NCBI GenBank assembly: GCA_003247575.1
Contig: QJZC01000032.1
Span: 25,971 to 89,970, forward strand
Reading direction: 5' to 3'
Length of the DNA: 64,000 nucleotides
Origin: Pseudomonadota bacterium
Lineage (GTDB): Bacteria > Myxococcota_A > UBA9160 > SZUA-336
Shown piece by piece: positions 44,826 to 53,792 of this stretch; the first letter of the stretch is position 1; the number at the start of each line of letters is the position of its first letter. Below the pieces are notes generated by a model, which ran no database searches, had not been told where the DNA came from, and saw only the letters and a list, made by a program, of their open reading frames with translations. Position numbers and translations under genes: made by a program.

Positions 44826-45797
44826 CTAGGCGTCGAAGAAGTAGAAAAATCGCGGCTGCGTACCGAGCTCTTCCTTCAGGACGAAGACGCGTTTGTTGGC
44901 CAGCACGTAGCGGATCGGGGAATCCGGGTCTGCCAGGTCACCGAAGACGCGCGCTCCTGTCGGGCAGGCTTCGGCACAGGCCGGCAGCCGGCCGCGACGG
45001 GTTCTGTGCAAGCAGAACGTGCACTTCTCCATCACACCCCGCGGTCGAATGCGATTGCTCAGGTAGCCCTGGTCGGGGTTGATCTCTTCTGCCGGGATCG
45101 TCGGACTCTTCCAGTTGAAGCGGCGGGCGTGGTAGGGGCAAGCCGCTTCGCAGTACCGACAGCCGATACACCAATCGTAGTCGACCACGACCACGCCGTC
45201 GGGCTCCTTCCAGGTCGCTTCCACGGGGCACACGCTCACACAGGGTGGGTTGTCGCACTGCTGGCACTGTACGGGCATGTAGTACTTGCCCGGGGCTGGG
45301 GTGGCGTGTGTGTAGGTTGGGTCGCCCTGCTCGAAGTCGAGCGATCCGTTGGTCATCTCGAACACCCGAATGTAGGAGTTGTTCGTGTCGCGGTCGTGAT
45401 TGTTCTCTTGGTGGCACGCGTCGGCGCATTTGCGGCAGCCGTTGCAGATGCTCAGGTTGAGCGCATAGCCGAACTGCACGCCGGGGATCGGCGGAGCGTC
45501 GTCGATGCGCACGTCGGCGCCGTAGTCGCGCTTGGCGTCGGCCTCGAGGCGCCGGAGCACGGTCTCGAGCTCGTCGGGCGAGAGCTCCTGATAGTGCTTC
45601 TGCAGGAACTCATCGAGCGTGATGTCGCGTGTGAACGACGTCAGTGGCTCCATCGCCTTTGCCAGTCCCGCCGCACCGACGGCGCCGCCGAGCCACTTGA
45701 GGATGGTGCGCCGCTTGGCGGTCGGCTTGGGGTCCTGCGGAGATCTGGGACCGGATCCGCCGCTTTGCGGGGACTCAGAGGTGGGTCGATCAGCCAT
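44826..45797 (-). CDS. Tat-exported four-cluster FeS protein (NrfC/PsrB/TtrB type)
   Basis: A 323-residue protein starting at MADRPTSE. The Tat signal is RRTILKWLGGAVGAAGLA (residues ~30-48). Four FeS clusters are coded by CNGCRKCADACH, CQQCDNPPCVSVCP, CIGCRYCEAACPY and CTFCLHRTRRGRLPACAEACP. This is the standard electron-transfer partner of NrfD. The C-terminus (RFFYFFDA) is typical of family members. It overlaps the cytochrome gene before it by eight bases and is followed by the NrfD gene. Confidence 0.9.
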   Translation of the reverse strand: MADRPTSESPQSGGSGPRSPQDPKPTAKRRTILKWLGGAVGAAGLAKAMEPLTSFTRDITLDEFLQKHYQELSPDELETVLRRLEADAKRDYGADVRIDDAPPIPGVQFGYALNLSICNGCRKCADACHQENNHDRDTNNSYIRVFEMTNGSLDFEQGDPTYTHATPAPGKYYMPVQCQQCDNPPCVSVCPVEATWKEPDGVVVVDYDWCIGCRYCEAACPYHARRFNWKSPTIPAEEINPDQGYLSNRIRPRGVMEKCTFCLHRTRRGRLPACAEACPTGARVFGDLADPDSPIRYVLANKRVFVLKEELGTQPRFFYFFDA

Positions 45798-46614
45798 GCT
45801 CTGCCTCCGTCGAGCGCGCATTCGAGTGCTCGGCTGGCGCTGTCTGCGAACTGCGCGAGGGGGCGAGGAATCGGTCTCGCGGCGGCGCCGCGGGAATCAC
45901 CTGGGGATAGGCTGGAGCGTGAGGGGCATGGCACATGATGCAGGCGTTTCGCTCTCTCGGACCGCGACTCAGGTCCCAATAGCCACGCATGCCGCCATGA
46001 GCGCCAGCCTCGTAGTCTCGGTACTGGGGTCCGTGGCACTGCCGGCACAGCTGCTGTACCTGGCTGAATGCGAGCTCCTGGCCATCGGCGAGGCGAAGCC
46101 GGGTCTGGTCGCCGTCGGAATGACAGCTGGCGCAGGTGAGGTCTCCGTGGCGAATCTCGACTCCGAGATGGAACGTGTCCAGCTCGGCGCGTGAAGACAT
46201 CGACGCAGAGGCGCCGGGTGCGTGGCAGGTGGCGCACGCGATGCCGATCGGTCGCCCGAGTGGATCGACCAGATCCGTGTCGACGACTCCGAGGCTGGTC
46301 GGAAGGCGGATCGTGACCGGATACCGACGCGGCTCCGCCTTGCGGGTGCTCTGACTCGCAGAGCTCTCCGGCCCTCTGTCCTCGGCCGTCGATGCGGTAC
46401 AGCGAAGCGTACCGACTCCCAATACGAGCAGCGACGCGAGTATGTACAGGAGTCCAAGCTGGGTACGAGCTGGCCGCACCGGCGCGGCTTCGGAGTGTCG
46501 GGCCGGAATCTGTGCGACCCTCGCGCGTGCGAGTTCGGCTCGAGCGGTGTCGGTCCCAGTTGCGACGGCCGAGCTTGATGAGGTGTCGCCCGTCGATCCA
46601 GTGGGCATTGACAT
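45790..46614 (-). CDS. Membrane-anchored tetrahaem c-type cytochrome, first gene of the Nap operon
   Basis: A 274-residue protein. After a ~50-residue cytosolic stretch comes one helix (GLLYILASLLVLGVG). The periplasmic part has four haem motifs: CATCH, CASCH, CRQCH and CIMCH. GPQYRDYEAGAHGGMRGYW near the third is characteristic of cytochromes in NrfD-type complexes. It probably links the NrfD/FeS quinol module to the periplasmic cytochrome and NapA. ATG 46614 is chosen over upstream frames because AAGGA lies ahead of it. The operon runs leftward from here for eight genes. Confidence 0.85.
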   Translation of the reverse strand: MSMPTGSTGDTSSSSAVATGTDTARAELARARVAQIPARHSEAAPVRPARTQLGLLYILASLLVLGVGTLRCTASTAEDRGPESSASQSTRKAEPRRYPVTIRLPTSLGVVDTDLVDPLGRPIGIACATCHAPGASASMSSRAELDTFHLGVEIRHGDLTCASCHSDGDQTRLRLADGQELAFSQVQQLCRQCHGPQYRDYEAGAHGGMRGYWDLSRGPRERNACIMCHAPHAPAYPQVIPAAPPRDRFLAPSRSSQTAPAEHSNARSTEAEHG

Positions 46615-46871
46615 CGTGTCTCGTTTTCCTTGTGATTGTGGCAATTCTGCGCAGAATGAGTCGAAATGGCGGGGACTGCGCGGTGCGCCGAGTCAGGCTG
46701 CACAAACTGGACCGAGTTCGAAAGGGGCCAGGGAGGGGCGCAGCACTCGTTGACGCGCTCGTTCACAGGTGTGCATGAGGGGACTCTGCCTCGTCGCTTG
46801 TTGGAGCGATGCTTCAGGCAGACGCGCCAACTTTCGATACGCACTGAGAGCAGTCGATCGAGGACGACGAA

Positions 46872-47234
46872 ATGAACGCACTGATCATCGAAGATTCCCG
46901 CACGGAGCGGCGACTGATCGCGCGTGTGTTGACTGGCGCTGGATTCCAGGTCGATGAGACCGGGAGTGCCGAGGAAGGTCTGGACCATCTCAAGAACGGC
47001 GGTGTCCCGAATCTGATCGTGGTCGACTGGGTGCTCCCGGGCATGTCCGGTCTCGAGTTCGTTCGGCAGGTGAAGAACGATCCTAGGTATGCGGAAACCC
47101 GCATTCTCGTGGTGAGCATTCGCCAGGAGCGAAAGGACGTCCGCGAGATGCTCGCAGCCGGTGCGGACGACTACATCTTCAAACCGGTAGACGCCCGTTC
47201 CCTCGAGAACCGGCTACCGGTGATCGGCTTCTAG
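46872..47234 (+). CDS. Single-domain response regulator (CheY-like receiver)
   Basis: A 120-residue receiver domain. The acidic pocket is Glu7/Asp8, the phospho-acceptor Asp52 (VVDWVLPGMSG), the switch Thr is replaced by Ser82, and Lys104 lies in FKPVD. No output domain follows, so it acts by protein contact. It is transcribed away from the Nap operon, with GAGGA before the start. No histidine kinase gene is adjacent, so its partner is unknown. Confidence 0.9.
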   Translation: MNALIIEDSRTERRLIARVLTGAGFQVDETGSAEEGLDHLKNGGVPNLIVVDWVLPGMSGLEFVRQVKNDPRYAETRILVVSIRQERKDVREMLAAGADDYIFKPVDARSLENRLPVIGF

Positions 47235-47299
47235 CGGATTCGGCTTCCCGCGCACGTTGCGCCCCCCAGGGCTGGCACCCGGTCTTGGGACGCGACTCG

Positions 47300-48676
47300 T
47301 CAGGAAGCAGCTCGACCTGAGGCAGGAAGCAGTTCGATCTGGGCACCGATGCTCGCCAGCTTCCCCGGTACATCTGCGTAGCCGCGTTCGAGGTAGCTCG
47401 TGCCGTCGATCGTGCTCGCGCCTTCCGCTACGAGTGCCGCGATGATGTAGGCAAAGCCCGCGCGCAGATCGGGGATGGTCATGTCGTGTCCCCGCAGGGG
47501 GGCGGGGCCACGGATCGTGCAGCTATGCAGGTGGTCTCGTCTGAGGTAGCGACAGGGAGTGTTGCCGAGACACGCAGGTGTCAGCGCGATGTCTGCGCCC
47601 ATCTTGAGTAGCGTATCGACGTAACCGAAGCGATCTTCATACACGGTTTCGTGTACAGTCGAGATGCCGTTTGCCTGGGTCAGCATCACCACGAAGGGTT
47701 GCTGCCAATCGGTCATGAAGCCGGGGTGGACATTCGTTTCCAAGTGCAGGGCCCGCAGCTCGGGAACCTCGCGAAAGAACGTGATGCAGTCGTCGTCGAC
47801 CTCGAAGCCTCCACCCACCTTCCGGATGGAGTTCAGGAACGAGATCATGTGCTCCTGCTGGGCGCCTCGAACGGAGATGCGTCCACCTGTCGCGACTGCC
47901 GCGGCCGCGAAGGAGACGACCTCGATTCGATCCGTGATGGGCCGGTGTGTGGCGCCGCGAAGTCGCGGCACACCTTCGATCAGGATCCGGCGGTCGGTCT
48001 CGACCGCGATCAATGCGCCCATCTTCTGGAGGAACAGAATCGTGTCGAGTATCTCCGGCTCGACCGCCGCATTCTCGATCACGGTAGTGCCTTGAGCCAA
48101 GGTGGCCGAGATGATGAGATTCTCCGTGGCGCCCACGCTGGGGTACGGGAGAGTGACGATCATGCCGCGCAACGAGTCGCTGGTTGCTCGGAAGGAGTCG
48201 GCAGACGTCTCGATCCGAGCTCCCATCTTGCGCAGGCCCTCCAGGTGGAAGTCTACCGGACGGGCACCGATGCGATCTCCGCCGACCGTCGGTACCGTGG
48301 CTTCTCCGGTGCGGTGGATCAAGGGTGACAGCAGCAGGATCGGAATGCGATTGAAGCCCGAGTATCGTTGGCCGACGACGCTGCTACGGATCTCTGGAGT
48401 CTCGACCTCGAGGGTGTCCTCGCTCCGCCACGTGTAGCGCGTGCCGATCTCACTCAGCATGTCGAGGATCGCATCGATTTCACGAATGCGTGGCAGATTC
48501 GAGAAGACACACGGCTCATTGGTGAGCAGTGATGCAACGAGTTGCTTGTTGATTGCGTTCTTCGCCGCCGCGACGCCGATCGTACCTTCGAGCGCGTGGC
48601 CTCCCTCGATGCGGTAACGTGGCGCGTCCTGGAAGTGTTGGAGCTCCGACGGCGAGGGATCGAGTTGCGTCGTCAT
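47300..48676 (-). CDS. MurA-like enolpyruvyl transferase with Cys-to-Asp active site
   Basis: A 458-residue enzyme of the EPSP-synthase/MurA fold, in two inside-out barrels. The substrate-binding Lys39 lies in AAAKNAI, and the C-terminal FMTDWQQPF supplies the conserved Asp. The mobile loop reads VGGDRIGARPVD: the usual catalytic Cys (Cys115 in E. coli) is Asp134. MurA of mycobacteria and chlamydiae has this Asp and is insensitive to fosfomycin. The step is UDP-GlcNAc plus PEP to enolpyruvyl-UDP-GlcNAc, the first in peptidoglycan synthesis. Divergence along the protein leaves open a paralogue with a related substrate. Whether another murA exists in the genome is unknown. Confidence 0.85.
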   Translation of the reverse strand: MTTQLDPSPSELQHFQDAPRYRIEGGHALEGTIGVAAAKNAINKQLVASLLTNEPCVFSNLPRIREIDAILDMLSEIGTRYTWRSEDTLEVETPEIRSSVVGQRYSGFNRIPILLLSPLIHRTGEATVPTVGGDRIGARPVDFHLEGLRKMGARIETSADSFRATSDSLRGMIVTLPYPSVGATENLIISATLAQGTTVIENAAVEPEILDTILFLQKMGALIAVETDRRILIEGVPRLRGATHRPITDRIEVVSFAAAAVATGGRISVRGAQQEHMISFLNSIRKVGGGFEVDDDCITFFREVPELRALHLETNVHPGFMTDWQQPFVVMLTQANGISTVHETVYEDRFGYVDTLLKMGADIALTPACLGNTPCRYLRRDHLHSCTIRGPAPLRGHDMTIPDLRAGFAYIIAALVAEGASTIDGTSYLERGYADVPGKLASIGAQIELLPASGRAAS

Positions 48677-48945
48677 CGTAGCGTCTCGTCTGAACGTGGC
48701 ATTGGCGACACTATAGCGCCGATCGTAGTGTTGCTGGGAGTGTCGGGGTTGCTACCTGGTCGGTTTGCGACTAGAAAGGTAGCCATGGGCTGGGGCTGAC
48801 TGCACCCGCGCCGGACGCTTAGAGCCTCGACAGTCGGAAGCTCGAGTCTGGTGGCGTCGAGGTCACCAAGTTTGCGTCGCTGGCCCGCTCTCGGACCCAA
48901 TGTTCTCGGACCCGACGATCGCGGGCCCGACGTAGGAGTCGAGCT

Positions 48946-50496
48946 GTGCAATTCGCCAGATTTCATTGCCAGGCGAATCAGACCGCCGCTTCGGCCGGGA
49001 TATTCAGCGTCGCCCCTGCGGTTGCGGCGCGGCCGCGGCACCTGCGCTTCGTGGGTGCTCTCCTGTGTGGAGTCGCGCCCTTGTTTGCAGGCACGGAAGC
49101 GCGCGCCGAGGAGTGGCGGGTGATCGGGGCGCGCTATCAGGGAATGGCGGGTGCGGGCGTCGCCGTTGCGGATGGAGCCGCCGCCGCATACTGGAATCCA
49201 GGAGCGCTTGCATTCGTGCCCGAGCTCCTCGAGGTCGACGTTCCGGTCGGGATCAGTGCTGCGGCCGAAGGCGATCTGTTGGAGAACGCGGCACAGCTCG
49301 TCGACTTCCTGGATCGCACCGACTTCGAAGACACGGTCGACAAGATCCGCGATGGACGCGAGCTGTCCGGGCAGGAGCTCGCGGATACCACGCGCCTACT
49401 GGCGCGCGTGCTGCCGGGATTCTCCGAGCGGGGACAAGGGGCCGTCGTGACCGGTGACGTCGGCCTCCTGCTGCGGCGTGGGCGCGTGGTGCTGACGACG
49501 CGAGGGGGCGCACTGGCGGGTCTCGACCCGGTCGTCGATACGCGCAATCTACGCTTTGGAGACTCGCCTTCCGATCTCTCCGTGGATCTGTCTCGCTTGG
49601 TCGGAGTCGGTGCGGATCGCAGCGCCGAGTTCCAGAATCCGGGCAGTCAATCGCTCGCCGATGCGCTCGCCGCCGGCGCTGCCGGGCTGGATCAACTGCA
49701 GGCCGAGGAGTTCGTGTTTCGAGCGGAGCAGGCGGGCTTGGACACGTCCGACTCATCCGTGCGCGACGTCGTTTCCGGGCTGACCTCCGCAGGGGTCACG
49801 GACCAGATCAACGACACCGGTGCGGTCGTCCGCGGAATCTACACCAAGGAAGTGGGGCTGGCGTCCGGAGTCCAGCTGACCGAGCAGCTCGGGCTGGGGG
49901 CGCACCTGCGCTACGTGCATGCTACGACGTTGTACAAGGAGCTCCGAGTCGAGACCAGCGACTCGAACTCGATTGGAACGGAGAACCGCCGCCGCGGCGA
50001 GGCTGTCGCAATCGATGTCGGACTGCTCTACCAGTTCCGCGACTGGATCCGCTTCGGGATCACCGGCCGAAACTTGAACCGCCCTGCGTTCAAGACACGC
50101 GGGCCGCACCCGTTCGAGCTCAAACCGCAGGTGCGCGCCGGCGCGGCGCTCGAGCTTTCGCCGCGCTGGCGCATCGCGTTCGACCTGGATCTGACCGAGA
50201 ATCGCTTCGAGACCATTCCCGGCTTCGAGTCGCGGCAGCTCGCTGTGGGCATGGAGTACCGGAGCCGTTTCGTAGGGCGCAGCGTAGACCTGCGGGTAGG
50301 TGTGCATCGCAACCTGGCTTCTGGGCCCAACAGCGACATCGCGGTGACCGCGGGCATCGGGATCTACGCGGGAAGCTTTCGCTTCGATCTGTCGGTGGGC
50401 TCGGCGCTCGACCGGCGTCGCTTCGAGGAGATCGAGAAGCATCTGCCCCGTCGCATCGACGTGGCGAGCTCCATCCGCTACGTCACCGAGTTTTGA
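48946..50496 (+). CDS. TraF_2-type outer-membrane beta-barrel protein
   Basis: A 516-residue protein with a long signal region (to about residue 54, TEARAEEW). The body starts GARYQGMAGAGVAVADGAAAAYWNPGAL, the FadL/TraF_2-like N-terminus, and ends in beta strands with GIGIYAGSFRFDLSVGSAL and a C-terminal Phe, typical of outer-membrane proteins. TraF_2 (PF13729) proteins are named after a plasmid gene but are mostly chromosomal barrels of unknown role. GTG 48946 has AGGAG about ten bases before it. Its 3' end overlaps the converging PilZ gene by 14 bases. Confidence 0.8.
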   Translation: MQFARFHCQANQTAASAGIFSVAPAVAARPRHLRFVGALLCGVAPLFAGTEARAEEWRVIGARYQGMAGAGVAVADGAAAAYWNPGALAFVPELLEVDVPVGISAAAEGDLLENAAQLVDFLDRTDFEDTVDKIRDGRELSGQELADTTRLLARVLPGFSERGQGAVVTGDVGLLLRRGRVVLTTRGGALAGLDPVVDTRNLRFGDSPSDLSVDLSRLVGVGADRSAEFQNPGSQSLADALAAGAAGLDQLQAEEFVFRAEQAGLDTSDSSVRDVVSGLTSAGVTDQINDTGAVVRGIYTKEVGLASGVQLTEQLGLGAHLRYVHATTLYKELRVETSDSNSIGTENRRRGEAVAIDVGLLYQFRDWIRFGITGRNLNRPAFKTRGPHPFELKPQVRAGAALELSPRWRIAFDLDLTENRFETIPGFESRQLAVGMEYRSRFVGRSVDLRVGVHRNLASGPNSDIAVTAGIGIYAGSFRFDLSVGSALDRRRFEEIEKHLPRRIDVASSIRYVTEF

Positions 50497-51322
50497 CCGG
50501 TGGCGGATCCTTCGACTCCTTGGCATCCAGGTAGCAGCGCGCGATGTAGCGCTTGAGCACGTTCTGCTGGCGGGGGAACTCGGAGGTGCGCTGTGCGTCG
50601 AAGCGGATCCCGTAGCAGATCAGCTCATCGATCATCAGGTCCCGCTGGATCTCACCGATCAGCTGCAGCGGCTGGCGGGTGCCCGGCAGCGAGAAGCGGA
50701 GTTCGATGAGTTTATGTAGGGATAAGCCCTCGTATTCGGCGCGGATCGGGACGAGCACGCTCATGCCGCTCCACGAGATGTCCCGTATGACGGCGGAGAT
50801 GCGCTCCGAGCCGGTGTGGTAGAGCTCGACCCGGAGCGCGCTGGGAGGGCGCACACGTCGGGCGACCCGCTGGTTGAAGCGCGGCAGAAGGCGCTCCGGC
50901 AGCACCTCTCGTAGCTCTGTGCAGGCTTCGAAGCGAAGCCCGTAGCGAAAGTACGAAGGCGTAGAGATCACGGATCGCACCGTCGCCGCAATGGCCGGAA
51001 GCTCTCCTGCATCCTCCCCTGTAAAGTGAAGCCTCACCCGTTCGTCCGCGGAGATCGGCGGCGCGCGACCGGCCGCAATGCGCACGCCGACCCCGTGCCG
51101 AGTGAGATCGACGAGCTCGCACTCGATCCGATCGGCTCGTCCGGGCAAGGAGAGCGAGATCTGCAAGTCGTGCTGCTCGACGTCGAACTTGACACGGTAG
51201 CTCTCGCGGCGCTCCATTGGGTGGCCATCGGCGGATCGGGGCTCGAACTCGATGGCAATGAAGACGGTGGTCTCTCGCAGAGTCGAATCGGATTGGACCC
51301 ATCCGGCTCGAGCCGGAATCAT
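50483..51322 (-). CDS. Tandem PilZ-domain protein
   Basis: A 279-residue cytosolic protein with two PilZ domains. The first (about 37-150) has ERRESYRVKFD and DLTRHGVGV, fitting the RxxxR and DxSxxG c-di-GMP-binding motifs. The second (about 155-255) has RRVRPPSALRVEL and DISWSGMSVLV, a less complete pair. It probably reads c-di-GMP to control surface functions. The start could lie at a later Met before MERRESYR. The 3' end overlaps the TraF_2 gene on the other strand. Confidence 0.85.
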   Translation of the reverse strand: MIPARAGWVQSDSTLRETTVFIAIEFEPRSADGHPMERRESYRVKFDVEQHDLQISLSLPGRADRIECELVDLTRHGVGVRIAAGRAPPISADERVRLHFTGEDAGELPAIAATVRSVISTPSYFRYGLRFEACTELREVLPERLLPRFNQRVARRVRPPSALRVELYHTGSERISAVIRDISWSGMSVLVPIRAEYEGLSLHKLIELRFSLPGTRQPLQLIGEIQRDLMIDELICYGIRFDAQRTSEFPRQQNVLKRYIARCYLDAKESKDPPPVKTR

Positions 51323-51424
51323 GTGTGCGGACTTGACCTTTCGCTGGGCGTGGCTATGTGGGGCGACCTCGGAATCTCCCTCGCTGCCTCTGCGTAGCGA
51401 GATGGAATCGACAAGGAGGATCGG

Positions 51425-52948
51425 ATGAAGCTGGAGCGTTCATATTCTGCCAACCCCGCCCGGGTGAGGCAGATCTGGACTCACGGGCTACGCAGTGCGC
51501 GTGGTCTCTTCTTTGGTTCGTGGATTGGCGTTGCGGCGGTGCTCGCTTGCGGTGCCCAGGGGCCCGAATCGGAAGCCCGAGCCCAAGCGGACGAGCCCGA
51601 AACGAGCCAGCAAGAGGCCAGCGTGAGTGTCACCGGCCCTCTGGCCACCTTGCCGGTGATCGCGTCCGCGCCGGCCGCGGACGGGACGGTTCCGAGCCTT
51701 GCCCCCGTGCTCGATCCGGTGCTTCCCGGTGTGGTCAACATCTCCGTACAGGGCGTTACCCAGCAGGAGCTTCCCCCCATCTTCCAGGATCCGAACTTCC
51801 GACGCTTCTTCGGGACTCCTGAGCCGGAGGAGCGCCCCTTCGGCTCGGCCGGATCCGGCGTCGTCATCGATGCCGACCGCGGTCTGATTCTGACGAACCA
51901 CCACGTCGTGGCCAAGGCGAAGGAAATCACCGTCACGCTCAAATCGGGTGAGAAGCGCAAGGCCGAGCTGGTGGGGTCCGACGATGAGGCCGACGTGGCC
52001 GTGATCCGCGTGGAATCCGATGGGTTGGTGGCCGTACCCACCGGAGACTCGGATGCGCTTCGGGTGGGCGATTTCGTGCTGGCCATCGGAAACCCGTTTG
52101 GCCTCGGACAAACAGTTACGTCTGGAATCGTGAGCGCGCTCGGCCGCTCGGGACTCAAGGTCGAGAAGTACGAGGACTTCATCCAGACCGATGCCTCGAT
52201 CAACCCCGGCAACTCAGGGGGTGCGCTCATCAATCTGAGGGGGGAGTTGGTCGGAATTAACACGGCGATCTTCTCCGGCGGTGGACCTGGCAACATCGGT
52301 ATCGGCTTCGCCATTCCGGTCAACATGGCTCGAACGCTCATGGAGCAGATCCTTGAATATGGTGAGGTGCGCCGCGGGCTCCTGGGCGTATCGATCCGGG
52401 ACTGCGATCCCGCACTAGCCAAGCTGATCGGGTCGAGTGAAACGGAGGGCGCGGTGATCGTTGAGGTCATGGAGGACTCGGGCGCTTCCCGGGCCGGCCT
52501 CGAGATCTACGACCTGGTCGTCGGCATGAATGGAGAGCCGGTGCGCTCCGCCTCCGAGCTACGCAATCGTGTCGGTCTGGAGCCGATCGGAACCCAGGTC
52601 GAGCTCGAGATCATCCGCGACGACAAGCGCCGCACCATCAAGGCGACCCTGGGGGAGCGCCAACAGGAAGCGCGCGCGTCCTCCGAGCCGAAGGCCCCGG
52701 AGAAGGCGACACCGCTTCACCCGAGTCTCGAGGGCGTCGTGCTGCGCGACCGCGCTCGCGGCGGTGGCGTGGAGGTCGTCGAAGTGGATCCGGGCGCCCG
52801 CACCCCGCTGCGTCCCGGGGATGTCGTGCGAGAGGTCAACCGTAAGCGCGTCCGCAACCTGGCTGACCTCGAGAGTGCGGTCGAGGGGCAGAATGAGCTC
52901 TTGCTCCTCGTGGAGCGCGACGGTCGCGTGCTGGTGCTTTCCCTCTAA
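51425..52948 (+). CDS. HtrA/Do-family periplasmic serine protease
   Basis: A 507-residue S1C protease with the triad His160 (TNHHVV), Asp190 (EADVAVI) and Ser264 (NPGNSGGAL). Two PDZ domains follow: the first from RRGLLGVSIRDC, the second from LEGVVLRDRARGGGVEV. The N-terminal segment ends VAAVLACG, a possible lipobox. It degrades or refolds misfolded envelope proteins, as DegP/MucD do. A strong ribosome site AAGGAGG is at 51414-51420. A coiled-coil membrane protein gene follows 126 bases later. Confidence 0.95.
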   Translation: MKLERSYSANPARVRQIWTHGLRSARGLFFGSWIGVAAVLACGAQGPESEARAQADEPETSQQEASVSVTGPLATLPVIASAPAADGTVPSLAPVLDPVLPGVVNISVQGVTQQELPPIFQDPNFRRFFGTPEPEERPFGSAGSGVVIDADRGLILTNHHVVAKAKEITVTLKSGEKRKAELVGSDDEADVAVIRVESDGLVAVPTGDSDALRVGDFVLAIGNPFGLGQTVTSGIVSALGRSGLKVEKYEDFIQTDASINPGNSGGALINLRGELVGINTAIFSGGGPGNIGIGFAIPVNMARTLMEQILEYGEVRRGLLGVSIRDCDPALAKLIGSSETEGAVIVEVMEDSGASRAGLEIYDLVVGMNGEPVRSASELRNRVGLEPIGTQVELEIIRDDKRRTIKATLGERQQEARASSEPKAPEKATPLHPSLEGVVLRDRARGGGVEVVEVDPGARTPLRPGDVVREVNRKRVRNLADLESAVEGQNELLLLVERDGRVLVLSL

Positions 52949-53074
52949 GGGCGCGACCGCTCGGCCAGAAGCAGGCAAGCTGGCGCCAGGCGTCGCGGGG
53001 CGTCGCCGCAGATCATCGCTGCGGTGCGCCCGGCGACGCCGTCCACTGGGATGGGCTAGCCTCGGCAGATTCCC

Positions 53075-53776
53075 ATGGGTGGCCGTGATATGCCGGATAG
53101 GGCGGCGTCCGATTCAACTGCCCCCCTGAAGTCGTCGGGGTGGCGACGCGCCTTCGCCGCGGGGATGGGTCTGGGCACGCTCCTGCTGCTTGCGGGGCTG
53201 CTCGGGTATGTTGCGGGAGATGTGCACGTGGAGCCGCCGCCGCCCCGCACTGTCTTCGTGCCGCAACCGCCGAGCCGAACGCCGGAAGCGATCGACGACG
53301 ACCGGATCGACACCGAGCTTGCGACCTTGGAGGCGAAGGTCGCAGAGCTGCGTTCACTCGTGCAGCAGTTCGAGGGGGCATCGAGCTCGCTGACGGTGCG
53401 GATCGGCAAGCTCGAGAAGCGGGTCTCTACTCAGGCGCGCGCGAGGTCCGACGCGCCTCCTGCTAAGCCGAGTCCGCCGGGGCGCGCTCCGAACGGAGCA
53501 GATCTCGGGCCGATGGAGCAGCGTTTGTTCGCCGTCGAGAAGGGAATGCAGGAGGAAGGCCGCGCCCGCGTGGACTTTCAGACCAAGGTCGAGCAGCGGC
53601 TCTTCAACATCGAGAAGCTACGCGACCAGAGCGATGCGCAGCGAGCGAAGGCTCAGGAAGCCTTGGCAGAGCGGCTCTACAACCTGGAGGCGCGCATTCA
53701 GAGTCTCGAAGAGCGTACCCTCGCCTTCGAGCGCAAGGTACTGTCGGCACTCGAGGATGTGGGACAGCGGCGCTGA
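53075..53776 (+). CDS. Membrane-anchored coiled-coil protein of unknown function
   Basis: A 233-residue protein with one helix (about 28-48), a Pro-rich linker, and long coiled-coil segments (about 75-115 and 150-230). These include a repeated EQRLFxxEK unit (MEQRLFAVEK, VEQRLFNIEK, ERLYNLEA). It is probably anchored in the inner membrane with the coils in the periplasm. No enzymatic motif is visible. It follows the HtrA gene on the same strand. Confidence 0.7.
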   Translation: MGGRDMPDRAASDSTAPLKSSGWRRAFAAGMGLGTLLLLAGLLGYVAGDVHVEPPPPRTVFVPQPPSRTPEAIDDDRIDTELATLEAKVAELRSLVQQFEGASSSLTVRIGKLEKRVSTQARARSDAPPAKPSPPGRAPNGADLGPMEQRLFAVEKGMQEEGRARVDFQTKVEQRLFNIEKLRDQSDAQRAKAQEALAERLYNLEARIQSLEERTLAFERKVLSALEDVGQRR

Positions 53777-53792
53777 CCGCGGGTGACGGTGT

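Noticed and set aside
46615..46871. FNR- or CRP-like site before the Nap operon
   Set aside because: A TTGTGATTGTGGCAA stretch near 46630 matches only half a site; the second half is not symmetric.
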